Shown here piece after piece: positions 29,072 through 38,202 of a stretch of DNA of 64,000 nucleotides. Position 1 is the first letter of the stretch, and each line of letters opens with the position of its first letter. The stretch is from CAYWMY01 sp046352935. GTDB lineage: Bacteria; Pseudomonadota; Gammaproteobacteria; Steroidobacterales; Steroidobacteraceae. The stretch spans positions 171,649 to 235,648 of the forward strand of contig JAXMGR010000004.1 in the NCBI GenBank assembly GCA_046352935.1, given 5' to 3'. The position numbers and the translations under genes were made by a program. The notes beneath the pieces were generated by a model. The model worked only from the letters and a program-made list of their open reading frames with translations, was not told where the DNA came from and did no database searches.

Positions 29072-30099
29072 GTGGAGACGGCCGAGAAGCCGGAGGGCAG
29101 GGGCGTCTGGGTGGTCGCGGAGCACGACGGCCGCGGCCTGCGGCCCGTCACGCTCGAAGTGCTCTGCGAGGCGCACAGGCTCGCCACCCGGCTCAACGAA
29201 GAACTCTGTGTGTGCCTGCTCGGGAGCGGTGCCGCGGAACTCGCGCCGGCGCTCGCCGCCTACGGGCCGCAGAAGATCTATCTGGTCGAGCACGAGGGCT
29301 CGGTCGCTACCTCTCGGACGCGTGGACGGCGAACGCGGTGGCGCTCATCGAGGCATGGCGGCCGGCCATCGTGATGTTCGGCGACACGGCCGACGGCGGC
29401 GAGCTCGCGGCGCGGGTGGCCGCCCGGCTGCAGCGGCCCTGCATCACAGGCGTCAAGAAGATCGCCGTGACCCGCGGCCGGCTGCAGATCACCAGGTCCG
29501 TCTACGAGGACTACGCGTACGCGACGGTGGAGGCGGTGGCGGCGCGGCCCCTGATCCTGACGCTGCCCCCCGGCGAAACCGACATCGCCGTCGTGCCGGA
29601 CGCCACGGTGCCGGAGATCGTGCGCTGCGAGGCGGTGCCGGTGGCCGGTCCGGCGCGCGTCACCATCACGCGGCTCATTCCCGGTGATCCGCGCACGGTC
29701 GCGATCCAGGACGCCGAACGCATCGTCGCGGTCGGCAAGGGCGCCGGCGTCGAGGGTACGGCGCGGCTGCAGGAGCTCGCGGACCTGCTGGGCGCCGCGC
29801 TCGGTGGCTCGCGGGTGGCAGCGGATCTGGGGCTCGTCCCGCGGGAGCGGCAGATCGGGGTCACGGGCCGCACCGTGCGGCCGAAGCTGCTCATCGCCTG
29901 CGGCATCTCGGGCGCGCGGCAGTTCACGATGGGGATGGAGAACAGCGAACTCGTGATCGCGGTGAACAGCGACGGGGCCGCGCCGATCTTCGAGTTCGCG
30001 AACCTGCCGGTGAAGGGCGACCTGCACGAGGTCATCCCGGCCGTCATCCGTCTCCTGCGCGAGAGGATGAAGGTGGCAGACACGGTGGAGTCGACATGA
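29072..30099 (+). pseudogene. etfA: electron transfer flavoprotein alpha subunit, frameshifted
   Basis: The start of EtfA (GVWVVAEHDGRGLRPVTLEV ... GPQKIYLVEHEG) is in one frame and the rest (RYLSDAWTANAVALIEAWRP ... to the C-terminus) is in the frame one base back. The break lies at about 29294-29302, as if one base had been lost. The FAD-binding end is intact in the second frame: VTGRTVRPKLLIACGISGA, QFTMGMENSELVIAVNSD and PIFEFANLPVKGDL. With one base restored the protein would be 342 aa. This may be a true inactivation or a base error in the assembly; the well-kept sequence on both sides favours an error or very recent change. Confidence 0.85.
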
Positions 30100-30175
30100 G
30101 ACCGGCGATGCGGCTTCGCAACCGTGCGCGTGTCCTGTGCGACCGGCCGAAGGCATTGATCTGAGGTTCCGCCCG

Positions 30176-32143
30176 ATGTCCCCGACACGCGAGGTCTATT
30201 TCAACATCGAGGGCGCGTCGGCCCTCTATGCGTTCGCCGTGGTGGCGTTCGCCGTGTTCGGCTTCGGCGTCTGGCGGCGCGTGCGCGCGTGGCGGCGTGG
30301 CCGCGGCGTATCGCGCGGCGATCAGCCGGGGCGGCGTCTGCAGGCATTGTTTCGCGGCGCGGCACTGCATGAACGCCTGCTCGCACGCTACCGCGGCGCG
30401 GGTCTCTTCCACCTCGGGATCTTCTGGGGCTTTGTCCTGCTCCTCGCCGGCACGACGGTGGTCTTCGTTCACGAGGATCTCGGCCTGCGCATCATGCAGG
30501 GCGCGTTCTACCTCTATTTCCAGTCGCTGGTACTCGATCTCGCCGGCGCGCTGTTCCTGGTGGCGGTCGTGGCCGCATCCGTCCATCGCTACGTGCGGCG
30601 GCCGCAGCGCCTCGCGCCGGCCCGCGCGCACGATGTGCTGGCGCTCGCCTTCCTGTTCGTCATCCTGGTGACGGGGTTCCTGATCGAGGGCGCACGCATC
30701 CGGCTCACGGGCGATCCCTGGGCCGCATGGTCACCGGTCGGCAACGGTGTCGGCGGGCTGCTGGCCGGAGTCCTCGACCCGGGTGGGCTGCGGGGACTGC
30801 ACCGCGGCCTGTGGTGGTTCCACCTCGTCATCGTGCTGTCGTTCATCGCATGGCTGCCGTACTCGAAGCTGCTGCACGCGGTCACCGCACCCGCGAACCT
30901 GTATCTGCAGGATCTCGGGCCGAAGGGCGCACTGAGACCGCTCGAGCTGCGCGCGGTGGGCCCGCTCGGCGCAGGCACGCTGCCGGAGTTCACGTGGAAG
31001 GATCTGCTGGACCTCGACGCCTGCACGGAGTGCGGACGCTGCGAGGATCAATGCCCCGCCACGGCGAGCGGCAAGCCGCTCAGCCCGAAGAAGCTCATCC
31101 TGAACCTGCAGGCACTGCAGCGCCGGTCGGGTGCCGACGGCGGAGCGCCGCTCGATACGGCCGTGACGGATGCGGAGCTCTGGGCGTGCACGACCTGCCG
31201 TGCCTGCACGGAGGCGTGCCCGGTGATGATCGAGCACGTCGACAAGGTCGTCGAGATGCGCCGGCACCGTGTGCTCGAGGAAGGCCGCTTCCCGGCGGAG
31301 TACCGCACCGTGTTCAGGAACCTCGAGGTGTACGGCGATCCGCTCGGCCGCGGTCGCGCGCGGCGTGAGGAGTGGGCGACGGGCATGAAGGTCGAGCGCG
31401 TGCGCGACGGCGCTCCGGTCGACGTGCTGTTCTGGACCGGCTGCATGGGCGCGCTCTACGATGAGCGCAGCCGCCAGACGGTCGCCGCCGCGGCCCGCGT
31501 GCTCGACAAGGCCGGCGTGCGCTACGCGATCCTGGGCCGGGAGGAATCCTGCTGCGGTGATCCGGCGCGCCGCATGGGCAACGAGTACCTGTTCCAGCAG
31601 TTCGCCGGGCGCAACATCGAGACCTTCAAGCGTCACGGCGTCCGCCGGATCGTCACGCAGTGCCCACACTGCTTCAACACGCTGAAGAATGAATACGCGG
31701 CCTTCGGAGCGGACCTCGAGGTCACCCACATCGCCGAACTCGGCGCGCGCCTGATCCGCGAGGGGCAGCTGCAGCCGAAGGCGAAGCCGACCGAGGGACT
31801 GACCTATCACGATCCCTGTTACCTCGGGCGGCACAACGCGGTCTACGACGAGCCGCGAGCGGTTCTGCAGGGGATGCTGGAACGGCCCATCGCCGAGATG
31901 CCGCGCTCGCGCGAGAAGAGCGCCTGCTGCGGGGCCGGCGGGGGCAACGTCTGGTGCGGCACATCCATCGGACAGCGCATCGAGGAACAGCGGATCGAAG
32001 AAGCGATGGCGACCGCGGCGGACGGCGTCGTGACGTCGTGCCCGTTCTGCGAAATCATGCTGGACAGCGCCGCGAAGCAGAAGGGTCTTGGGCAGTCGTT
32101 CCGTGTTCTCGATGTCGTCGAAGTGCTGGATCGCGCGACCTGA
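30176..32143 (+). CDS. membrane HdrD-like Fe-S oxidoreductase (ETF:quinone oxidoreductase, EMO type)
   Basis: 655 aa from the ATG at 30176. The N-terminal half has about five membrane helices of nitrate-reductase-gamma type (e.g. HLGIFWGFVLLLAGTTVVFV and WWFHLVIVLSFIAWLPY). Then come two 4Fe-4S sites, CTECGRCEDQCP and CTTCRACTEACP, and two CCG domains: one with CCGDPARRMGNEYLFQQ, one with CCGAGGGNVWCG. This is the architecture of the membrane oxidoreductases that link EtfAB to the quinone pool. It sits between etfA and etfB, which supports that role. Confidence 0.88.
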   Translation: MSPTREVYFNIEGASALYAFAVVAFAVFGFGVWRRVRAWRRGRGVSRGDQPGRRLQALFRGAALHERLLARYRGAGLFHLGIFWGFVLLLAGTTVVFVHEDLGLRIMQGAFYLYFQSLVLDLAGALFLVAVVAASVHRYVRRPQRLAPARAHDVLALAFLFVILVTGFLIEGARIRLTGDPWAAWSPVGNGVGGLLAGVLDPGGLRGLHRGLWWFHLVIVLSFIAWLPYSKLLHAVTAPANLYLQDLGPKGALRPLELRAVGPLGAGTLPEFTWKDLLDLDACTECGRCEDQCPATASGKPLSPKKLILNLQALQRRSGADGGAPLDTAVTDAELWACTTCRACTEACPVMIEHVDKVVEMRRHRVLEEGRFPAEYRTVFRNLEVYGDPLGRGRARREEWATGMKVERVRDGAPVDVLFWTGCMGALYDERSRQTVAAAARVLDKAGVRYAILGREESCCGDPARRMGNEYLFQQFAGRNIETFKRHGVRRIVTQCPHCFNTLKNEYAAFGADLEVTHIAELGARLIREGQLQPKAKPTEGLTYHDPCYLGRHNAVYDEPRAVLQGMLERPIAEMPRSREKSACCGAGGGNVWCGTSIGQRIEEQRIEEAMATAADGVVTSCPFCEIMLDSAAKQKGLGQSFRVLDVVEVLDRAT

Positions 32144-32198
32144 TGCGCGTGCGCACGGGCAGCACGCGGTCGGGTGGACTACGCGGAGGAGTAGGCCG

Positions 32199-33116
32199 AT
32201 GAGGATCATCGTCTGCGTCAAGCAGGTGAACCGCATGATCCACCCCACCGCCGTGGATCTCGTGACGGGGCAGCCGGATCCCGGACTCATGGTCGACCTG
32301 CTGAATCCCGACGACGAGGTCGCGGTCGAGGCGGGCCTGCGGATCCGGCAGTCCGTGCCGGGAGCGACACTGGCCGTTGTCACCGTCGGACCGCCCGATT
32401 CCGAGCGCGCGCTGCGCTTCTCGGCGGCGATGGGCGGTGCTCTCGTCGATCGCAGGATCCGCGTCGACGCCGAGCCCGCGGATGCGTGGAATGCGGCACA
32501 GCTGCTCGCCGCATGGCTCCGTTCGACCGGTTTCGACCTGATTCTCTGTGGGCAGAGGGCCATCGACACCGGCGGTGGTCAGCTCGGGTCCTTTGTCGCG
32601 ACGCTGCTCGACGTGGCGCAGGTCTCCGGCATCGTCCGCCTCGACCTCCCGCCGTCCGGGTCCAGCGTGGTGGTCGAGCGTGCGCTCGGCCGTGGGGACC
32701 GCGAGGAGGTCGAGTGCCGTCTGCCGGCGCTGCTGACCGTCGATCGTGCCCTGCACGAACCGCGCTATCCCACCTACCCGAACCGCCATCGTGCGGAACA
32801 GGCGCACATCGAGGTCATCCGGCCGGCGGACGCCGCCGGAGCGGAGCCGCTGACACAGATCCGCAAGCTCGCGCCGCCACGGCCGAAGACGCGCAAGGTG
32901 TTCACCATCGATACGAGCCTGTCGCTCGCCGATCGCATGACCCAGATGGTGGCGGGAGGCGGCGCGAAGAAGGAGGGCGGGACGGTCCTGGACGTCGGCC
33001 CGGAGGAAGCCGCGCGCCAGATCGTCGATCTGCTCCTGCAGAACCGGATGGTGCCGGGAGTGGAATCCCTCGGCGGCGCGGGGAAGGCGGGCGTCGAGCC
33101 CGACGCCCGGGGGTGA
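32199..33116 (+). CDS. etfB: electron transfer flavoprotein beta subunit
   Basis: 305 aa from the ATG at 32199; GGAGGAG lies upstream. It has the EtfB fold: IIVCVKQVNRMIHPTA, LNPDDEVAVEAGLRIRQ, a nucleotide-binding loop CGQRAIDTGGGQLGSF and the ETF signature region near LPALLTVDRALHEPRYPTY. It pairs with the split EtfA at 29072 and sends electrons to the membrane Fe-S protein between them. It is longer than E. coli-type EtfB by a C-terminal extension of about 40 residues. It converges with the AraC gene. Confidence 0.9.
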   Translation: MRIIVCVKQVNRMIHPTAVDLVTGQPDPGLMVDLLNPDDEVAVEAGLRIRQSVPGATLAVVTVGPPDSERALRFSAAMGGALVDRRIRVDAEPADAWNAAQLLAAWLRSTGFDLILCGQRAIDTGGGQLGSFVATLLDVAQVSGIVRLDLPPSGSSVVVERALGRGDREEVECRLPALLTVDRALHEPRYPTYPNRHRAEQAHIEVIRPADAAGAEPLTQIRKLAPPRPKTRKVFTIDTSLSLADRMTQMVAGGGAKKEGGTVLDVGPEEAARQIVDLLLQNRMVPGVESLGGAGKAGVEPDARG

Positions 33117-33159
33117 TGTGCGGGCGGGGAAGCCCCCGAGCGGGCCCGTACTGACGGGT

Positions 33160-34104
33160 TCAGTTCCCGCGGCGACGGAATTCGGACGGGGTGAGTCCGT
33201 AGGCCGCCTTGAACCGCCGGCTGAAATGCGAGAAATCGCTGAAGCCACAGTCCCAGGCGATCTGTCCGACGGTCTTTGCCGCGAGCAGCGGATCGGTCAG
33301 GTCGCGGTGACAGCGCTCGAGGCGCCGCTGCCAGATCCAGTCGCACACGGTCGTGTCTTCCTGCAGGAACAGGTCGTGCAGGTAGCGCACCGAAATCCCA
33401 AGTGCTCGCGCCACCGCGTCACGGTTCAGGGATGGATCGTGCAGGCTCTCCTCGATGAGCGCCTTGGCACGGTACAGCAGGGTGGTCCGGCCGGCGCGGT
33501 GCCGCCCCTGCCGTTCCACCATGACATCGGACAGGGCGCCCGTGACGAGGGTCAGTGCGACCTCCGAGAACCGCTGTGCCGCGGGTGCCTCGAGCTGGCT
33601 TGCGAGCTGAGAGAAATGCCGCAGGAATCCTGAAACCAGCGCACCGCTCGGCGTATCGCCGCGCACGGCCAGCGCCGTCAGCAGCTCCGTCGGGCCGAAT
33701 CGCCGGATCCAGACCTCGCGCGGCACGTGCAGCGTCAGCGTCTCGAAATCGTCGAGGCCGCCGGCGGTGTAGGGACGGGTACTGTCGGAGCAGGCGAAAT
33801 CGCCGGGCTGCAGCGTCGTTTCACGGCCGTCCTGCGTCAGCCACAGCCGGCCGTCGATCTGCACCGAGATCAGCAGGAACTCGTCGCGGGCCTCGCGGAT
33901 GCGGCGCGCTGTGCGCAGCACGCGGTATTCGCAGCCGCGCACGCGGGTGAGCGAGAATTCGTTGATCCGGGTGGTCGTGATCTCGCCTGTGAAGGGACGG
34001 CTCGAGCTGCGCTCCAGGTCGAGCGGGAAATAGCTTTCCCTCAGGATCTCGCGCCAGCGCGCGAACCGCCTTGGTTCTGGAACATCGGCCGTGGATATGA
34101 TCAT
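33160..34104 (-). CDS. AraC-family transcriptional regulator
   Basis: 314 aa from the ATG at 34104 (MIISTADVPEPRRF); a longer frame to 34212 overlaps the neighbouring SnoaL gene. An AraC-binding-like beta domain (about residues 15-190) precedes a double helix-turn-helix: LNRDAVARALGISVRYLHDL and the signature VGQIAWDCGFSDFSHFSRRF KAAYG (split here), ending TPSEFRRRGN. It resembles regulators of aromatic or hydrocarbon catabolism. Its start is 11 nt downstream of the SnoaL gene on the same strand, so they may share a transcript. Confidence 0.9.
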   Translation of the reverse strand: MIISTADVPEPRRFARWREILRESYFPLDLERSSSRPFTGEITTTRINEFSLTRVRGCEYRVLRTARRIREARDEFLLISVQIDGRLWLTQDGRETTLQPGDFACSDSTRPYTAGGLDDFETLTLHVPREVWIRRFGPTELLTALAVRGDTPSGALVSGFLRHFSQLASQLEAPAAQRFSEVALTLVTGALSDVMVERQGRHRAGRTTLLYRAKALIEESLHDPSLNRDAVARALGISVRYLHDLFLQEDTTVCDWIWQRRLERCHRDLTDPLLAAKTVGQIAWDCGFSDFSHFSRRFKAAYGLTPSEFRRRGN

Positions 34105-34115
34105 CGCCGTTGATC

Positions 34116-34568
34116 TCACCCCGGAGGGCCGGATCCTGCGACAGGGGGCACCGGCGCGGGAACATAGCCGACTTCCCGCAGAATGGCCATCACGTCGAGA
34201 TAAGCGGTCCATACGCGGGCCCGGCCATGCTCGACCTGGATGAAGGCCGAGGAGAACCAGGAGATCCGCCGGCCCGTGCCCGGGAAGTCGCCGAGCGCCG
34301 TGCGATAGGTGCCCCGGTGGGTCGCGACAACCTGCATCTGGAGGGCGACCGTGTCGCCCTGCTCGACGAGGCCCAGAAACCTGTGGAGCGAGTCGGGGAA
34401 GGCCGCGTAATGGGCCTCCAGCATCGGGATGACCGCGTCCACGCCGTGGAACTCGACTCCGCCCGCCCGCATCACGAGGTCGGGCGCCATGCAGGCCCGG
34501 AGCTCGTCATAGTCCTGGCAGTCCATCGCCTGCAGCGCGCGAAGCGCCACGGTCGCCGCCTGCCCCAT
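34116..34568 (-). CDS. SnoaL-like polyketide-cyclase-fold protein
   Basis: 150 aa. ALQAMDCQDYDELRACMAPD, VMRAGGVEFHGVDAVIPMLE and the C-terminal AFIQVEHGRARVWTAYLDVM give the SnoaL/ester-cyclase pattern. It lies directly upstream of the AraC regulator and is divergent from the 332-aa unknown at 34733. Substrate unknown. Confidence 0.8.
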   Translation of the reverse strand: MGQAATVALRALQAMDCQDYDELRACMAPDLVMRAGGVEFHGVDAVIPMLEAHYAAFPDSLHRFLGLVEQGDTVALQMQVVATHRGTYRTALGDFPGTGRRISWFSSAFIQVEHGRARVWTAYLDVMAILREVGYVPAPVPPVAGSGPPG

Positions 34569-34648
34569 GCCATGGTCCTCGTCCTGGTATGCCGGGTGAT
34601 GATCGGCGGGCCGGCGCTTCGCAGCGCCGGTCCGTGCCTGCGGGAATC

Positions 34649-34678
34649 GTGACAGGCCCCGCGGCCCGCGTCTATTCT
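34649..34678 (+). promoter_or_regulatory. candidate sigma-70 promoter for the gene at 34733
   Basis: GTGACA (34649-34654) and TATTCT (34673-34678) are separated by 18 nt, and the ATG follows 54 nt downstream with an AGGAGG ribosome site. An 8-bp hairpin with a TCGC loop (34611-34630) lies just upstream. Predicted by eye only. Confidence 0.35.
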
Positions 34679-34732
34679 CGGACCGTACCGCCCGGATCCC
34701 GCCGACCGGCGGTCACCCATCAGGAGGCAGGC

Positions 34733-35731
34733 ATGAACGCAACAGGATATCCGCCGCGGGGGCATTTCGAATGGCGGACGCTCGTCGGCGCCTGGGACGC
34801 GGACCCCATGAGCGGCTCGCATTTCGAACGATGGTGGGACCTGCACGTCGACGGCAGCTATCCGCTGTGCACGATGCGGGACGCGGACGGGATCGTGTAT
34901 TCCTGCGTGCGCCGCATCGCCAACGGCGGCGATTCCATCGGCTTCGTCCTGCAGACCAATGTCGATGGCCGCGACCTGCGCATCCATCCACGCAGCGCCG
35001 AGGGCTATTCGGGCCCCGTGGTGCAGAAGTTCGGCAATGGTGCGCACCGGTTGTCCGGCGGCGGGCAGCCGCCGGCGGCACGCGCCTTCGCCCTCGAGCT
35101 CGATCGCTCCACGGTCCGCTGGCAGGAGGCCGGCCTGCTCGACGTCGAGGGCCGGATCATCGGGCCCGGGCTGCAGTGGTACACACCCTGGCCGAAGCAG
35201 GGTGGGGCGTTCTACGCGACGCGCATGTATCGCGCGCGCGGCACGATCCTCGGCAAGCCCGTCGAAGGCTTCATGGGCTTCGACCAGTACTGCTTCCCGC
35301 CGGGCTTCGCCTACGCGAACGATCCCTTTGTGCAGGACATCGAGCTGAGCTATGTCGTCTTCGGCAACGAGTACGACGACGGCACGATCGAGGTCGGCCA
35401 GATGTTCTTCGGTCATGGCCGCTGGGCTGCCGCCATGGTCAACAACGAACAGGGGCCGATCATCCTCACGACCACGCTGCATTCCGAGATCACCGCCCGC
35501 GACGAGCGCGGCTACGCGGCGCGGATCCGGTACCGCGTCGAAGGCGAGGACTGGGAGTTCATCGCCGATCCGACGGCGCGCATGCCGGATTTCGGCGAGG
35601 GCGTTGCGAAGAACCCCGGCCAGGAGGGACGCTTCCAGCGCGTCGGAGACCGGCGCGGGCTCGTCGCGTGGTGGGCCTGGACCGAGACCGTGCCGAGCCA
35701 TGGTGAGCTGCGGCGCGCATTGACATTCTGA
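34733..35731 (+). CDS. conserved hypothetical protein, beta-rich, 332 aa
   Basis: 332 aa from the ATG at 34733, preceded by CAGGAGG. I do not recognise the family. The sequence is rich in Trp, Tyr and alternating strands (FEWRTLVGAWDADP, LQWYTPWPKQGGAFYATRMY, FMGFDQYCFPPGFAYA, VEVGQMFFGHGRWAAAMV-like segment), which suggests a lipocalin- or CrtC/AttH-like double beta fold, but this is a guess. There is no signal peptide or membrane segment. It is divergent from a SnoaL-like gene and convergent with the acyl-CoA ligase. Confidence 0.7.
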   Translation: MNATGYPPRGHFEWRTLVGAWDADPMSGSHFERWWDLHVDGSYPLCTMRDADGIVYSCVRRIANGGDSIGFVLQTNVDGRDLRIHPRSAEGYSGPVVQKFGNGAHRLSGGGQPPAARAFALELDRSTVRWQEAGLLDVEGRIIGPGLQWYTPWPKQGGAFYATRMYRARGTILGKPVEGFMGFDQYCFPPGFAYANDPFVQDIELSYVVFGNEYDDGTIEVGQMFFGHGRWAAAMVNNEQGPIILTTTLHSEITARDERGYAARIRYRVEGEDWEFIADPTARMPDFGEGVAKNPGQEGRFQRVGDRRGLVAWWAWTETVPSHGELRRALTF

Positions 35732-35785
35732 TAGGCGGCGCGGCGAGTTCCCGCTGGCCTTCCCGCGACCCGGTCGGAGTCTGCC

Positions 35786-37315
35786 TCACGAAGTCGCCAG
35801 ATTCCGCAGGTCCTTCTTGAGCACCTTGCCGCCGGCGTTGCGAGGCAGTGCGGCGATGAAGCGGAATTCCTTCGGCACCTTGTAGCCGGCCAGGGTGGCA
35901 CGGCAGTGCACGTCGAGTTCGTCGGTGGCGACGTTCATGCCCGGGCGGAGGACCACGAAGGCGCGTAGCGCTTCACCGAAGTAGTCGTCTGGAACTCCGA
36001 TGACGGCCGCCTCGACGATTGCGGGGTGCTTGTGAAGGACTTCCTCGATCTCGCGTGGATAGACGTTGATGCCGCCCGTGACGACCATGTCCTTCTTGCG
36101 ATCGACGATATAGATGAACCCGTCCTCGTCCTGCCGTGCGAGATCACCTGCCGTGACCCACCCGTCGCGCAGCGCGGCGGCGGTCTCCTGTGGCTGATTC
36201 CAGTAGCCGTTGAACAGATAGGGTGAGCGCGAGTACAGTTCGCCGACCTCTCCCGGGGCGACTTCGTTCCCCCGATCGTCGAGCAGGCGGACCGTGTTGA
36301 GGGCGAATGCATGGCCCACACTCTGCTTCCGTGTCAGCTGATGCTGTGGCCGCAGGTTGGTGACGATGCCGGCCTCGGTCGAGCCGTAGGACTCGTGCAG
36401 CAGCCCTCCGCCCCAGTACCCGACGATCTTTTCCTTGACGGCCTGCGGCAGGGCAGCCGCATTCGACATGATCGTACGCAAGGCTCTTGCCCGACCGCGA
36501 TGCTGTTCGAGCTCTGCGTGTTCGAGCGCGAAAATGGCCTGGAAGTGCGTGGGCACCATGAACACGCCCGTGAAGGGTCGCTGCGCGAGTGCGGCGACAA
36601 CGAAGGCCGGGTCGAACTTCGCGACGATTTCGACTGTCCCGCCGAAGGAGAGCGTGGCCATGATGAAGGCAAAGCCCGCTCCGTGCGCCATCGGTGCGAG
36701 GCCGAGCTGGTAGTCGTCCGGGCCGTAGCAGCCGTATTCCATCGCCATGGCATGAAAAGTCAGGATGCGTGAACGATGGCTGACGATGATGCCCTTGGGC
36801 TTCCCGGTAGTGCCCGAGCTGTAGACCAGCGTGAAGGGGTCCGTTTCCTCGATGTCCACAAGAGGCGGAACCTGCGGCGATTTCGCAAGCAGGGATGCGT
36901 ACTCATCGTCGAGACAGATCACCTGCTCGACCGTCGAAAAGCGTGCCGCTGCGGCGATGGATGCGACTGCCGGATGCACGAACAGGATCCGCGCTCCGCA
37001 GTCGTCGCAGGCGGCCACGAGCTCGTGCGTGGTGCTCCTCGGGTTCAATGTGGCGACGATTGCGCCGGCATCGGAGAGGCCCACCACGAGTTCGGGGTAT
37101 TCCAGGCAGTTGGGCGCCAGGATCGCGGCCCGATCACCGTGTCGCAGACCCAGGGCGATCGCCGCGCCACAGACACGCCGAATCCGCTCGGTTAGTTCGC
37201 CATAGGCGAGCGTCCGGTCCTCGAACATGATCGCTGGCTTGCGGGGCCAGCGGGCCGCGGCCGCGTGCACACCGCTCGAGAGCCGCAGCGGGTTATAGGT
37301 CGACGGACGGTTCAA
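35786..37315 (-). CDS. AMP-forming acyl-CoA synthetase
   Basis: 509 aa of the ANL superfamily. It activates a carboxylate to acyl-CoA through an acyl-adenylate. Motifs: the P-loop-like LVYSSGTTGKPKGIIVSH near residue 165, YGSTEAGIV, the hinge GDLARQDEDGFIYIVDRKKD, GINVYPREIEEVL, and the catalytic Lys in GGKVLKKDLRN. Its ATG overlaps the stop of the amidohydrolase by 4 nt, so it is the last gene of the gntR-amidohydrolase-ligase arm. It probably makes the CoA thioester used by the HMG-CoA-lyase-like and CaiB-type enzymes of the divergent arm. Confidence 0.92.
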   Translation of the reverse strand: MNRPSTYNPLRLSSGVHAAAARWPRKPAIMFEDRTLAYGELTERIRRVCGAAIALGLRHGDRAAILAPNCLEYPELVVGLSDAGAIVATLNPRSTTHELVAACDDCGARILFVHPAVASIAAAARFSTVEQVICLDDEYASLLAKSPQVPPLVDIEETDPFTLVYSSGTTGKPKGIIVSHRSRILTFHAMAMEYGCYGPDDYQLGLAPMAHGAGFAFIMATLSFGGTVEIVAKFDPAFVVAALAQRPFTGVFMVPTHFQAIFALEHAELEQHRGRARALRTIMSNAAALPQAVKEKIVGYWGGGLLHESYGSTEAGIVTNLRPQHQLTRKQSVGHAFALNTVRLLDDRGNEVAPGEVGELYSRSPYLFNGYWNQPQETAAALRDGWVTAGDLARQDEDGFIYIVDRKKDMVVTGGINVYPREIEEVLHKHPAIVEAAVIGVPDDYFGEALRAFVVLRPGMNVATDELDVHCRATLAGYKVPKEFRFIAALPRNAGGKVLKKDLRNLATS

Positions 37316-38202
37316 CGCGGCACCTTGCGAGCCGGGCGCCGGGCAGTCGGGATGCGCGTGAACACATTGAGTGCGTTGTCACGCATCAACCTGCGATGTG
37401 CGGTCGGTTGCAGCCCCAGCCCCGCCACCTCCCGTACGGCGCGCTCCGGATCGATCACCGGCCAGTCAGTGCCAAACAGCACCTTGTGGCTGCCGTAGGT
37501 GTTCGCGTAATGCACGAAAGCCTGCGGCCAGTGCTTTGGCGCATAGGCATCACCACCGAGATAGACATTCTCGTGCTTCCAGGCCATCGAGATCGCCTCG
37601 TCGGTCCACGGCACGCCGATGTGGATTCCGAGCAGCCTCAGCGTCGGGAAGTCGATGGCAACCTGGTCGAGTGTGATCGGGCGGCCCACGGACGGCAGAC
37701 GGCGATCCTTCGAGTAGACCAGGTTGTGTCCGATCTGCATCATGATCGGAATGTCGAGTTCGGCGCAACGCGCGTAGATGGGATAGTACTTCGCATGATC
37801 GGGTGCGAGGCCGAACCAGTGCGGGTACAGGTGTGCACCGACGAAGCCGAGTTCGTTCACGGCGTAGTCGAGATCGCGCAACTGGGAAATGCCGCGGAAC
37901 GGATCGACGCCTGCGAGGCCCGAGAAACGGTCCGGGTGCTTCGCACAAACACGGGCAACACGCTCGTAGGGCACCTCGAAGCTCCCGCGCACCCGCATGT
38001 CGCCTGCGCGTACCGCAATCAGCAGCGAGCGTTCGATGCCTGCGCGATCCATGCGGCGCAGGTAGTTCGACACGCTCACCCCCCTCCAGAGCGCGGGATC
38101 CATGCGCACCTGTCGCTTGAAGTCGTCGTCGATGCCGGTCTGTCCCTTGCGGACACCCTCCGGGTCATACAGGTTGCAGACGATGTCGATATAGCCGCTC
38201 AT
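37312..38202 (-). CDS. amidohydrolase family 2 protein (TIM-barrel metal hydrolase / decarboxylase)
   Basis: 296 aa from the ATG at 38202 (MSGYIDIVCNLYDPEGV). It has the order of the amidohydrolase-2 group: GLAGVDPFRGISQLRDLDYA, GFVGAHLYPHWFGLAPDHAK, IPIMMQIGHN and the C-terminal KVLFGTDWPVIDPE with the metal-linked Asp. The N-terminal His-x-His of hydrolytic members is not evident (DIVCN in its place). This group contains both hydrolases and non-oxidative decarboxylases. It overlaps gntR before it and the ligase after it by 4 nt each. Confidence 0.82.
   Translation of the reverse strand: MSGYIDIVCNLYDPEGVRKGQTGIDDDFKRQVRMDPALWRGVSVSNYLRRMDRAGIERSLLIAVRAGDMRVRGSFEVPYERVARVCAKHPDRFSGLAGVDPFRGISQLRDLDYAVNELGFVGAHLYPHWFGLAPDHAKYYPIYARCAELDIPIMMQIGHNLVYSKDRRLPSVGRPITLDQVAIDFPTLRLLGIHIGVPWTDEAISMAWKHENVYLGGDAYAPKHWPQAFVHYANTYGSHKVLFGTDWPVIDPERAVREVAGLGLQPTAHRRLMRDNALNVFTRIPTARRPARKVPR

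Noticed and set aside
34611..34630. Perfect 8-bp hairpin with a TCGC loop as a terminator
   Set aside because: No T-run on either side, and it lies between divergent gene starts where a terminator is not expected.
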